Shown here: positions 57,109 to 64,000 of the stretch, piece by piece | How the letters are laid out: every line of letters starts with the position of its first letter | How positions within the stretch are numbered: the stretch's first letter is position 1 | From: Prevotella sp. UBA4330 | GTDB lineage: Bacteria; Bacteroidota; Bacteroidia; Bacteroidales; Bacteroidaceae | Length of the DNA: 64,000 bases | Reading direction: 5' to 3' | Assembly (NCBI GenBank): GCA_002394385.1 | Contig: DGTS01000011.1 | Span: forward strand, 251,240-315,239 | Program-made: the position numbers and the translations under genes | The notes under the pieces: generated by a model | The model's database searches: none | What the model was told of the DNA's origin: nothing | The model's input: the letters and a program-made list of their open reading frames with translations, nothing else

Positions 57109-59310
57109 CCTAACAAGAGTAGAGCCGCACACCAAAGGGTCTGACGACGTGAGTTGCACAGCATAGACTCCAGCAGGAAGTGATGAGAGGTCCACCTGCA
57201 TAGACTCTTGCCCAACAGGGAGTTGCTGTGTGAGCAGCATACTGCCTGCGGTGCTATAGACACGCAACTGTGTTGAGACATCCGACGGCTTAGTGTATGA
57301 TATGCGCAGCATTGAGCCGCCTTCAAGGGCGAAACTGACACCGCGAGGCTGTTCCTGAGAGATGCCTTCAATGCCATCGATGCCGAGAATGTGCAGCAAT
57401 CCGCGATAAACGTCAATCTCGCCATAACCATAGGTGTTATTAGGATAGGTGAGTGAGGCGTCCAGATGATTGCATGTCTCACTGAAAAGGGTGATGATGT
57501 CGTCGGGGGTAAGCATGGGATTAGCCTGCAGCCAGAGTGCGATGCAGCCCGCAACGATAGGCGTTGAGAGCGATGTTCCCTGTGTAGCAAGCCAAGGATA
57601 GGTGCGCCCGTTGAACTCGCTCAATGCCACTGTTGATGCAGGATATGGCGGATTGTCATAAACGAAACTGCTCGATGTAGTCATAATGTTCGTTCCGGGT
57701 GCCACCACGTCAGGCTTAACGCGCCCATCATAGGTAGGTCCGCGGCTGGAGTAGTATGCCACCACGCCCTCTTCCCTGTCGTAATTCTGCTGCACCTCGC
57801 CCAAATAGTTTGTATAACTGGGGCAATAGGTGGACGCTCCAACACATATCACGGCAGGGGCACTGCTCGGAGCGTTGATGCTGTGTGACTTCACAGCACT
57901 GTTGAGTGACGGGTCTGTGCTGCTGCCTAAGAAAAGACCTGAGACGCGGAACAGTTCGACATCAGACTCAAGTCCCATCAACTGCATGGACAGTTGGGTG
58001 ACATGTCCCAACTCGCCGTCGAGTGATTTCACCATGCCGTCGAGCATCACGCGGTCCTCTTGGAAAACATTGGGATAGGCACCGAGCGCAATTACGTAGT
58101 CCCTGCCATAGAAGGCGAGGGTGTCGATGATAAGAGAGTCGGCATCGGCGAGGATATCCGAGAACTTATATTCCACGCTAACGGCATTCTTTGCATCATC
58201 ATAGGCATTGAAACGCAGCGTGAAATCGCCATCGGTAGATGCACGGAACAGCACTTTATCAGAACTTCCAATCATGAAGGTGCCCTGCCCCTGAGAGCCC
58301 ACGGGCTTATGGATGTAGTTCTGATAATGTCCCTCGTTGCCTGCAGAAGCCACTATTATTCTTCCTGGACCGGTCATCTGCCGCAGCACCTCATAGTTGA
58401 GTTGCTCGTCAGAGTCGAGTGCCTGCGAACCGCCCTCGCTGAACGACACCACGCATGGCTTGCCCTGCGACTCGGCATAGTCGAAAGCATACTTGAAACC
58501 GAGCGCGTCTGTCGCCGAGGTAAATTTATAGCGGTCCTCCTTTTTAATAAATATAGTGTCGTTTGTGACGGCATTGCTTGTTGCCACAATCTCGCTCTCG
58601 TAAGCCATTCCGCGATAAGGTGTGCCGTAGCCGGTGCCCGCGAGCGCGCCAAGTGTGTGCGCACCATGCCCGAAAAGCAGGCCGTCGCGCGAGTGCTGAT
58701 ATTCGAGAATTTCATCTTCTGTGGTATATTCGGCTCCCACGAACATATTGCTGCCGATAGTGTCAGTAGAGAGCATGTCCCAGAAACGTTTTATTCTGTA
58801 TTGCGACTGGTCTCCATTATATAAATTGGGATTGGTTAGGTCGAAACCTATGTCAACTATTCCCACCACTACACCGGCACCGGTGAATGCCTGCGGCAAT
58901 GCCGTTCCTGCATGCACTTTGTCCGCTCCAACGACACCAGACGACTTCTCAAGCATTCCCGTTCGTGAGGGTGATGCTTCGATACGCATTACACTGCGCT
59001 CGCATGCCATAGCATTGAGATTGGCAACAGGAATGTCAGCGATATATATGTCGCCGAAAGTGGCAAGACGACGGCAGCCATACTTGCTGAAGACTGCATC
59101 GGCATCGCCTTCTATTCGCACAAAGGCGCACAGTGATGGAGTATCGGGGGTATTATTAACTTTTGCCTTTTTAAAGTGTCGAACACCGTCATTTCCTTCT
59201 TCACACGCCACCATTCGCACCATGGGCGACATCTTATGCAATGGCATGTTCTGAGCCATTACACAAAAGGCGGCGATGACCATGCAGGCAAGCAACAGTG
59301 TTCGTTTCAT
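57094..59310 (-). CDS. Secreted subtilisin-like (S8) serine peptidase with type IX sorting domain
   Basis: A 738-residue exported protease. Signal peptide to about residue 19 (AFCVMAQ). The triad is Asp near residue 150 (VVGIVDIGFDLTNPN), His near 218 (FGHGAHTLGALAGTGYG) and Ser near 578 (ATQGTSLSTPIVAGCIALW). The last 75 residues (LRVYSTAGSMLLTQQLPVGQ, then VDLSSLPAGVYAVQLTSS, ending GSTLVRIVER) match the type A C-terminal domain used by the type IX secretion system. The protease is therefore probably displayed on or released from the surface. The catalytic domain carries a long insert between His and Ser, as in many bacteroidal subtilases. Confidence 0.9.
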   Translation of the reverse strand: MKRTLLLACMVIAAFCVMAQNMPLHKMSPMVRMVACEEGNDGVRHFKKAKVNNTPDTPSLCAFVRIEGDADAVFSKYGCRRLATFGDIYIADIPVANLNAMACERSVMRIEASPSRTGMLEKSSGVVGADKVHAGTALPQAFTGAGVVVGIVDIGFDLTNPNLYNGDQSQYRIKRFWDMLSTDTIGSNMFVGAEYTTEDEILEYQHSRDGLLFGHGAHTLGALAGTGYGTPYRGMAYESEIVATSNAVTNDTIFIKKEDRYKFTSATDALGFKYAFDYAESQGKPCVVSFSEGGSQALDSDEQLNYEVLRQMTGPGRIIVASAGNEGHYQNYIHKPVGSQGQGTFMIGSSDKVLFRASTDGDFTLRFNAYDDAKNAVSVEYKFSDILADADSLIIDTLAFYGRDYVIALGAYPNVFQEDRVMLDGMVKSLDGELGHVTQLSMQLMGLESDVELFRVSGLFLGSSTDPSLNSAVKSHSINAPSSAPAVICVGASTYCPSYTNYLGEVQQNYDREEGVVAYYSSRGPTYDGRVKPDVVAPGTNIMTTSSSFVYDNPPYPASTVALSEFNGRTYPWLATQGTSLSTPIVAGCIALWLQANPMLTPDDIITLFSETCNHLDASLTYPNNTYGYGEIDVYRGLLHILGIDGIEGISQEQPRGVSFALEGGSMLRISYTKPSDVSTQLRVYSTAGSMLLTQQLPVGQESMQVDLSSLPAGVYAVQLTSSDPLVCGSTLVRIVER

Positions 59311-59331
59311 TGGCTGATGACTTTATGGCTG

Positions 59332-59339
59332 CAAAGTAA
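59332..59339 (-). promoter_or_regulatory. Near-consensus -7 element TTACTTTG of the subtilase gene
   Basis: One mismatch to TAnnTTTG on the minus strand, 21 bp before the start. Confidence 0.45.
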
Positions 59340-59374
59340 ATGAAAAAAAACGAGAAAAGCAAATGAAACGGCAT

Positions 59375-59413
59375 AAAAAATCCCCTGCCTCCGAGTAGCG
59401 AAAGCAGGGGAAA
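59375..59413 (-). terminator. Terminator of the 120-residue secreted protein gene
   Basis: CCCCTGC (59382-59388) pairs with GCAGGGG (59404-59410); minus-strand T-run follows. Confidence 0.85.
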
Positions 59414-59430
59414 TTATGAGTGTTTGCTGT

Positions 59431-59793
59431 TTATTTGTTCAAACCACGGTTGGTGAGAGTCAAGTTCAGCAACATCAGATACTTGTGATACTGCTTCTCA
59501 TTGAGCACCTTGTGCATGTAACTCAGGTTGGTGTTCAGAGCCTTCTGAAGCATCTCTGGACGGTCCTCCTTGTTTGCCATGCCTACATTCTTCATCTCGG
59601 CACTGAAACTTTTCTCAATGTCTGCTACTGCCTCTGCCTGATCCATGCTAAGACCAAGTGCCTGGCTAAGTTTCGAAGTGTTGACAGAGATTTTGTAAGT
59701 CTCCATCTCGTTTGTGCTGTTGGCGTTCTCACCATCTGCAAATGCCATAGTCATGCTAAGCATTGCTACTACTGTTAAAACAATCTTTTTCAT
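59431..59793 (-). CDS. Small secreted helical protein, unknown
   Basis: A 120-residue protein with signal peptide to about residue 19 (MAFADG). The rest is helical (TYKISVNTSKLSQALGLSMDQAEAVADIEKSFSAEM, then LQKALNTNLSYMHKVLNEKQYHKYLMLLNLTL). The second part, with LNEKQYHKYL, has the spacing of Spy/LTXXQ-like periplasmic stress proteins, though the LTxxQ motif is not exact. It is transcribed with a leader of about 150 nt that ends in a terminator-like hairpin (59808-59851). Confidence 0.65.
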   Translation of the reverse strand: MKKIVLTVVAMLSMTMAFADGENANSTNEMETYKISVNTSKLSQALGLSMDQAEAVADIEKSFSAEMKNVGMANKEDRPEMLQKALNTNLSYMHKVLNEKQYHKYLMLLNLTLTNRGLNK

Positions 59794-59951
59794 AATTTTA
59801 TATAATTAAAAAATCGACTCTAAGGCTTTCGGCATCTCCCCACATAGAGCCTCAACCAGTCTAATTTTTAAAATGTTATCCCTTTCTATATTATTGCCGT
59901 GTCTCACGGTTTTGAGCAGTGGGGTTGCTCTTGATTTCGGGTGCAAAGTTA
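59794..59951 (-). promoter_or_regulatory. 5' leader with -7 element and an internal terminator-like hairpin
   Basis: TAACTTTG on the minus strand is at 59944-59951. The leader contains GGCTCTA (59851-59845) pairing with TAGAGTC (59822-59816), followed by GATTTTTT (59815-59808), which is a terminator shape only 15 bp before the next ATG. It could be a regulated leader or a separate short RNA. No known riboswitch class was recognised. Confidence 0.5.
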
Positions 59952-60099
59952 GTAACATATTCATAATCATAATGGTTTTTTGCTTACAGTTTGTAAAAAA
60001 AAGCCATTTATTTGACCTACATCAACATAAATAGTAACACATCCTTATTTGAGGATAGTCTTTTTACTCCTTTTTGTTACATTTATCGAATAATTTCGT

Positions 60100-60107
60100 T
60101 AACTTTG
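60100..60107 (+). promoter_or_regulatory. -7 element TAACTTTG of slyD
   Basis: It lies downstream of an upstream ATG (60074), so the start at 60134 is chosen. TTTG at 60073-60076 is a possible but distant -33. Confidence 0.65.
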
Positions 60108-60133
60108 CAGCCAAAAGAATAAAAACAAGCAAA

Positions 60134-60721
60134 ATGGAAGAGAATACTAAAAACATGTTTATTGCTGTGGCATACAGGCTGTACGCAATAGAAAACGACA
60201 AGGAAGAGTTCATCGAAGAGGCTACAGAGCAGAACCCATACAGGTTCCTCAGCGGCTTCGAAATGGTGCTGCCGGCATTCGAGAAAGCACTTGTAGGCAA
60301 GCAGAAAGGCGAGAACTTCGAGATTACTATTGCAAAAGACGATGCCTATGGCGACCACGACAACGAGGCAGTGGTGGAACTTGAACGAGACATCTTTACC
60401 ATTGACGGCCACTTCGACAATAAAAGAATATTCCCGGGAGCCGTGGTTCCGCTCATGAACGAGGAAGGACAGCGATTCCAGGCTACAATAGTTGACATCA
60501 CGGAGAGCAAAGTCATCGTTGACCTCAACTACCCTCTCGCAGGCAAGTCGCTGAAATTCAGCGGTCATGTGGTGGAAAACCGCGAGGCAACGAACGAGGA
60601 AATCCAGAGCCTCATAGCACAGATGAGCGGCGAAGGATGCGGCGGTTGCGGCGGTGGTTGCAACGGCGGAGAAGGCGGTTGCGGAAAGAACGGCGACTGC
60701 GGTTGCGGCGGATGCAAGTGA
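60134..60721 (+). CDS. slyD: SlyD-type FKBP peptidyl-prolyl isomerase
   Basis: A 195-residue protein from the ATG at 60134. The FKBP core is interrupted by an insert-in-flap domain: LSGFEMVLPAFEKALVGKQKGENFEITIAKDDAYGDHDNEAVVELERDIF near 38-87, then VDLNYPLAGKSLKFSGHVVE near 141-160. The C-terminus (residues about 170-195) is rich in Gly and Cys (GEGCGGCGGGCNGGEGGCG), resembling the metal-binding tail of SlyD, used for nickel or other metals. It helps fold proteins and may deliver metal in the cytoplasm. Cys replaces much of the His seen in enteric SlyD. Confidence 0.9.
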   Translation: MEENTKNMFIAVAYRLYAIENDKEEFIEEATEQNPYRFLSGFEMVLPAFEKALVGKQKGENFEITIAKDDAYGDHDNEAVVELERDIFTIDGHFDNKRIFPGAVVPLMNEEGQRFQATIVDITESKVIVDLNYPLAGKSLKFSGHVVENREATNEEIQSLIAQMSGEGCGGCGGGCNGGEGGCGKNGDCGCGGCK

Positions 60722-60722
60722 T

Positions 60723-60786
60723 TGGAGTTAGGAGTTTGTAGGGGCTTACCCCCGTGTGAGCCCGTAAAGGAGTTAGAAGTTTAAGG
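60723..60786. repeat. GGAGTTAGGAGTTTG repeat before aroC
   Basis: GGAGTTAGGAGTTTGTAGGG (60724-60743) and GGAGTTAGAAGTTTAAGG (60769-60786), with ACCCCCGTGTGAGCCC between. The segment 60769-60807 has a near-copy at 53661-53698. Confidence 0.8.
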
Positions 60787-60788
60787 AT

Positions 60789-61880
60789 ATGCGCAACACT
60801 TTTGGTCATATTTTCACGCTCACCACTTTCGGCGAAAGCCATGGTGAGGCAATAGGCGGCGTGGTTGACGGCATGCCGGCAGGCATCGACATCGACCTGG
60901 AGTTTATACAGTCGGAACTGAACAGACGGCGACCAGGACAGAGCCGCATCACCACCGACCGCAACGAAAGCGACAGTGTGGAACTGCTGAGCGGTGTCTT
61001 CGAGGGGAAATCTACAGGCACTCCCATCGGATTCATCGTGCGCAACAGCAACCAACACTCGCAAGACTACGAGAACATGCGCTGCCTCTTCCGTCCTTCT
61101 CATGCCGACTTCACCTATTATAATAAGTATGGCGTGCGCGACCATCGCGGCGGTGGACGCTCGTCGGCACGCATCACGATAAGCCGTTGCGTGGCAGGAG
61201 CGCTGGCGAAACTGGCTCTGCGGCAGATAGGTGTCACGATATGCGCCTACACATCGCAAGTGGCCGACATCGCGCTGGATAAAGACTACACCCGATACGA
61301 CCTCTCGCGAATAGAAGACAACATCGTGAGGTGTCCCGACCAAGACAAGGCAAGGCAGATGGAAAGTCTCATTGCCGAGGTGAAAGCAGAAGGAGACACC
61401 GTGGGGGGAGTGATAACGTGCGTCATAAAAGGGTGCCCGGCAGGACTCGGCGAGCCGGAATTCGGCAAACTGCATGCCGACCTCGGCGCTGCAATGCTAA
61501 GCATCAACGCCGCAAAGGGATTTGAGTATGGCGATGGGTTTGACAGCATTCTGACACGCGGAAGCCAGCAAAACGACATCTTCAAAGCATGCAACGGCAG
61601 CGCAGAAAGCCCGAAGACGCTGACCAACCACAGCGGAGGAATACAAGGCGGGATAAGCAACGGACAGGACATCTTCTTCCGCGTGGCGTTCAAACCAGTG
61701 GCAACGCTGCTGAAAGAGCAGCAGACGATTGACCTGGAAGGCAACGAGACAACGCTCAAGGCACGTGGAAGACACGACCCATGCGTGCTTCCAAGGGCTG
61801 TACCTATAGTGGAGGCAATGGCCGCAATCACCATTCTCGACCACTATTTAATTGCAAAAACTGTGAAAATTGCCCCTTAA
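60789..61880 (+). CDS. aroC: Chorismate synthase
   Basis: A 363-residue flavoenzyme that converts EPSP to chorismate using reduced FMN. Family signatures are GESHGEAIGGVVDGMPAG (residues 13-30), DHRGGGRSSARITISRCVAGA near 117-137, and GGIQGGISNGQDIFFRVAFKP near 283-303. The C-terminus is RHDPCVLPRAVPIVEAMAA. It makes the substrate used by the Phe/Tyr operon at 41.5 kb. A repeat with GGAGTTAGAAG occupies its immediate upstream region and includes the start codon segment. Confidence 0.97.
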   Translation: MRNTFGHIFTLTTFGESHGEAIGGVVDGMPAGIDIDLEFIQSELNRRRPGQSRITTDRNESDSVELLSGVFEGKSTGTPIGFIVRNSNQHSQDYENMRCLFRPSHADFTYYNKYGVRDHRGGGRSSARITISRCVAGALAKLALRQIGVTICAYTSQVADIALDKDYTRYDLSRIEDNIVRCPDQDKARQMESLIAEVKAEGDTVGGVITCVIKGCPAGLGEPEFGKLHADLGAAMLSINAAKGFEYGDGFDSILTRGSQQNDIFKACNGSAESPKTLTNHSGGIQGGISNGQDIFFRVAFKPVATLLKEQQTIDLEGNETTLKARGRHDPCVLPRAVPIVEAMAAITILDHYLIAKTVKIAP

Positions 61881-61912
61881 ATCTATATAAAGTTAAAAAA
61901 AAAGGGAAATTA

Positions 61913-62042
61913 TTTGCAGATAAAATAAATATTAGTAAATTTGCACCCGACAGCGGAGGTTTGTGAAAATCACGACTGTCAATTAAGTCTAATTTAGTTT
62001 TTGTGTTGGTTGAGGGCGGCTGTTTGGCCGCCCTCTTTTTAT
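61913..62042 (+). ncRNA. Candidate small RNA between aroC and pyrD
   Basis: A complete promoter (TTTG 61913-61916, 19 bp, TAAATTTG 61936-61943) is followed about 100 nt later by a strong terminator (62012-62041), with no ATG-initiated frame of note between. The RNA could fold as GACAG/CTGTC (near 61950-61980) enclosing GTGA-AAA-TCAC, then the terminator stem GAGGGCGGC/GGCCGCCCTC. No known RNA family was recognised. The promoter could alternatively be remnant. Confidence 0.65.
62012..62041 (+). terminator. Intrinsic terminator of the candidate RNA
   Basis: GAGGGCGGC pairs with GCCGCCCTC, loop TGTTTG, followed by T5. Confidence 0.9.
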
Positions 62043-62084
62043 ATATCATACTCACCTGATTAGTGATACGACATGTCACGCACA

Positions 62085-62150
62085 CCAAAATAGGCGGTTT
62101 TACTGACCAAAATAGGCGGTTTTGCAAAGTAAAACCGCCTATTTTAGTCT
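62085..62150. repeat. 22-bp-period array E (three units)
   Basis: Units begin at 62085, 62107 and 62129. The first two have core CAAAATAGGCGGTTTTA or a variant; the third is their reverse complement (AAAACCGCCTATTTT). The array ends 2 bp before the pyrD stop codon. Confidence 0.92.
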
Positions 62151-62152
62151 GC

Positions 62153-63064
62153 TCAGTCTTCTAAAGCACCGATTATCTCGCTAACATCGTGACACCCGTG
62201 GGCATCGAGCCAGTCGCAGATTCCACGCGCTACCTTCACCGTAACCTGTGGATCGAGGAAGTTGGCAGTGCCTATCTCTATTGCCGTTGCACCAGCCATG
62301 AGGAACTCTATGGCATCGCGAGCATTGCAGATGCCGCCAAGACCAACGACAGGTATCTTCACCGCCTTGGCAACCTGCCACACCATGCGCAGCGCAACGG
62401 GCTTTACGGCAGGACCGCTAAGGCCGCCTGTGCCGATGCTGAGCATCGAACGGCGCTTCTCAACGTCAATGGCCATGCCCATAAGAGTGTTTATCAGCGA
62501 CACGCTGTCGGCTCCCTCCGACTCCACAGCACGCGCAATGTCGGCAATGCTCGTCACATTGGGGGAGAGTTTCACTATCAACGTCTTATGATAACGCTCG
62601 CGCACGGCACGCACTACGCTCGCAGCACCGTCGCAGGTGACGCCAAACGCCATTCCGCCCTGCTTCACATTGGGGCACGAGATGTTCAGTTCTATAGCAG
62701 GAATCTTGTCCAAAGCGTCAATACGAGCGGCACACTCGGCATAGTCGTCAATGCTTGAACCACTCACGTTGACTATGATATTGGTGTCTATCTTGCTCAC
62801 CTCGGGGTAAATATGCTCGCAGAAATAGTCAACACCCTTATTCTGCAGTCCCACACAGTTGAGCATTCCCTGCGGCGTCTCAGCCATTCGGGGGTATGGA
62901 TTGCCCTGACGAGGATGGAGCGTGGTGCCCTTGACAATGATGCCTCCTATCTCTTCGAGGGGCACAAAGTCGGCAAACTCAGGACCGTAACCAAAGGTTC
63001 CAGAGGCCGTCATCACGGGGTTCTTCAACTGCAAATCACCTATCTTAACACTAATATTTGCCAT
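62153..63064 (-). CDS. pyrD: Dihydroorotate dehydrogenase B, catalytic subunit
   Basis: A 303-residue FMN enzyme oxidising dihydroorotate to orotate in pyrimidine synthesis. NPVMTASGTFGYGPEF (residues about 15-30), IELNISCPNVKQGGMAFG near 124-141, and GVGGI-type segments (VVGLGGICNARDAIEFLMAGATAIEIGTANF near 243-273) match the class 1B form, which uses PyrK to pass electrons to NAD. The catalytic cysteine is in NISCPNVKQG. pyrK lies 55 bp upstream on the same strand. Confidence 0.95.
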   Translation of the reverse strand: MANISVKIGDLQLKNPVMTASGTFGYGPEFADFVPLEEIGGIIVKGTTLHPRQGNPYPRMAETPQGMLNCVGLQNKGVDYFCEHIYPEVSKIDTNIIVNVSGSSIDDYAECAARIDALDKIPAIELNISCPNVKQGGMAFGVTCDGAASVVRAVRERYHKTLIVKLSPNVTSIADIARAVESEGADSVSLINTLMGMAIDVEKRRSMLSIGTGGLSGPAVKPVALRMVWQVAKAVKIPVVGLGGICNARDAIEFLMAGATAIEIGTANFLDPQVTVKVARGICDWLDAHGCHDVSEIIGALED

Positions 63065-63119
63065 GATTCTTTATTTTTTAGGGGAGTTTAAGGAGTTACG
63101 GAGTTGTTCCATAAGAATT

Positions 63120-63893
63120 CTACTTCCACTTCAACTGTCTGATATTGAACACCGGACCCTCCTTGCAGACACACACATTGCCCTCGGTGGTGTCCTCGAC
63201 GCAGCAGAGACAGGCGCCCACGCCGCATGCCATCATGTTCTCGAGGCTCACCTCGCACTCTGTCTGAGCCTTAGCAGCATAGCGCGCAACAGCCATCATC
63301 ATAGGTTTAGGACCGCAGGTGCTGATAAGCGAGAATCGCTCTTCGCCCAGAACGCTGTGATTAGTCACAAATCCGCGCTCGCCAGCGGTACCGTCTTCGG
63401 TGGTTACCAGCACACGGCCATACTTGCAGAACTCGTCAAGCATAAGCAAATCGGAGGCACTGCGGGCACCGAGAAGGAACGTCGGCTCCATGCCGCGGTC
63501 GTGCATCACCTTGCCCATATATAATAAAGGTGCAACACCAACACCGCCGCCAACGAGCAACACACGGGCATCGCGCTGCTCGGGAATGGTGAAGCCGCGC
63601 CCCAGAGGGAGCACACAGTTGAGCGTTTCGCCCTTCTTAAGCCCTGCCAGACGGCGTGTTCCGTCGCCAATGGCAGCCACAAGCAGCCACAGTTCGTTAC
63701 TGTCGTAATCGACGAAATTTATCGAAATAGGACGGCGCAGGAATGTTGTGGGCGAGCCATCGACGCGCACCTCAACAAACTGTCCAGGCACCATTGTGGG
63801 CAGTTTCTCGGCATGTGTCAACTTGATAAGCACGTACTTATCGTTCACGTGGCACACATCAGAAACCGTCAAGTCAAGTATGTATTTCTTCAT
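63120..63893 (-). CDS. pyrK: Dihydroorotate dehydrogenase B, electron transfer subunit
   Basis: A 257-residue FAD and [2Fe-2S] protein that moves electrons from PyrD to NAD+. FAD motif RRPISIN near residue 54, NAD-binding segment LLVGGGVGVAPLLYMGKVM near 110-128, and C-terminal cluster ligands MACGVGACLCCVEDT near 220-234 with NVCVCKEGP near 238-246. It is the first of the two pyr genes here. The -7 element TAATTTTG lies at 63911-63918. Confidence 0.94.
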   Translation of the reverse strand: MKKYILDLTVSDVCHVNDKYVLIKLTHAEKLPTMVPGQFVEVRVDGSPTTFLRRPISINFVDYDSNELWLLVAAIGDGTRRLAGLKKGETLNCVLPLGRGFTIPEQRDARVLLVGGGVGVAPLLYMGKVMHDRGMEPTFLLGARSASDLLMLDEFCKYGRVLVTTEDGTAGERGFVTNHSVLGEERFSLISTCGPKPMMMAVARYAAKAQTECEVSLENMMACGVGACLCCVEDTTEGNVCVCKEGPVFNIRQLKWK

Positions 63894-63910
63894 TTACCTT
63901 AATTTTTCGG

Positions 63911-63918
63911 CAAAATTA
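63911..63918 (-). promoter_or_regulatory. -7 element TAATTTTG of pyrK-pyrD
   Basis: Matches TAnnTTTG on the minus strand, 17 bp before the pyrK start. The remaining 80 bp to the window edge are AT-rich; nothing is recognised. Confidence 0.6.
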
Positions 63919-64000
63919 GGTAAAAAAAACGAGAAATAATGACTAATAGCAAAGAATTTAGCAGCATTTTGAGATATTACAAGGCATTTGTAACAACATT

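Overview
The window is chromosomal DNA of a member of the Bacteroidales, most likely Prevotellaceae. The reasons are the many promoters with the Bacteroidetes -7 element TAnnTTTG (often with TTTG about 20 bp upstream), the scarcity of Shine-Dalgarno sites, a GC-balanced coding composition with very AT-rich spacers, and Bacteroidales-typical genes: a GH95 fucosidase, a TonB receptor, DUF4251 and DUF2023 proteins, a type IX secretion C-terminal domain and an OmpA porin. No rRNA, tRNA, CRISPR array or complete insertion sequence was recognised.

Layout. 1-6.1 kb: a truncated LRR/EF-hand-like secreted protein, a papain-type peptidase, recJ and recQ. 6.2-12.9 kb, minus strand: branched-chain amino acid genes ilvD-ilvB-ilvN-thioesterase-ilvC, with a frameshifted DUF559 nuclease gene bounded by inverted repeats between ilvD and ilvB. 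13.2-14.4 kb: OmpA-family porin. 14.6-17.7 kb: cobU-cobT-cobS-cobC, the nucleotide-loop end of cobalamin synthesis. 17.8-22.9 kb, minus: ffh, folD, a 59-residue TPR protein and a four-subunit 2-oxoacid:ferredoxin oxidoreductase. 23.3-30.5 kb: TonB receptor, GH95 fucosidase, HMA metallochaperone and P1B ATPase. 30.6-37 kb: small oxidoreductases, xpt, phosphatases and a SanA-like protein. 37-38.8 kb: a gene-poor stretch with a Fic pseudogene, long GTCAC palindromes and a 37-residue ORF with a strong ribosome binding site. 39-41.2 kb: OMP, TPR protein and an unknown secreted protein. 41.3-46.7 kb: an aromatic amino acid operon (prephenate dehydratase, aminotransferase, DAHP synthase/chorismate mutase, prephenate dehydrogenase), preceded by a Phe/Tyr-rich leader peptide and a transcription attenuator. 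46.7-53 kb: metallopeptidases, a divergent UDP-GlcNAc 2-epimerase homologue and NfeD/stomatin. 53.3-55.7 kb: an AT-rich accessory patch with a gene apparently split by a repeat, a retropepsin-like protease and a kinase-like protein. 56-64 kb: flavodoxin, a secreted subtilase, SlyD, aroC, a candidate small RNA, pyrD and pyrK.

The most unusual feature is the spacer DNA. Six intergenic loci carry tandem arrays with an exact 22-bp period; in five of them (and part of one) each unit is a 19-bp imperfect dyad plus a 3-bp spacer. All six sit just beyond the 3' end of a gene. A second family of G/C-run palindromes occurs in spacers, inside genes (in frame in ilvB and the P1B ATPase) and as the two ends of the DUF559 element. 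A third family consists of GGAGTTA-type iterations, often as inverted pairs. Together they suggest active repeat dispersal in this genome. The DUF559 element is the best candidate for a source of one family, and the 22-bp arrays look like serial binding sites for an unidentified protein. Both interpretations are inference from the sequence alone.
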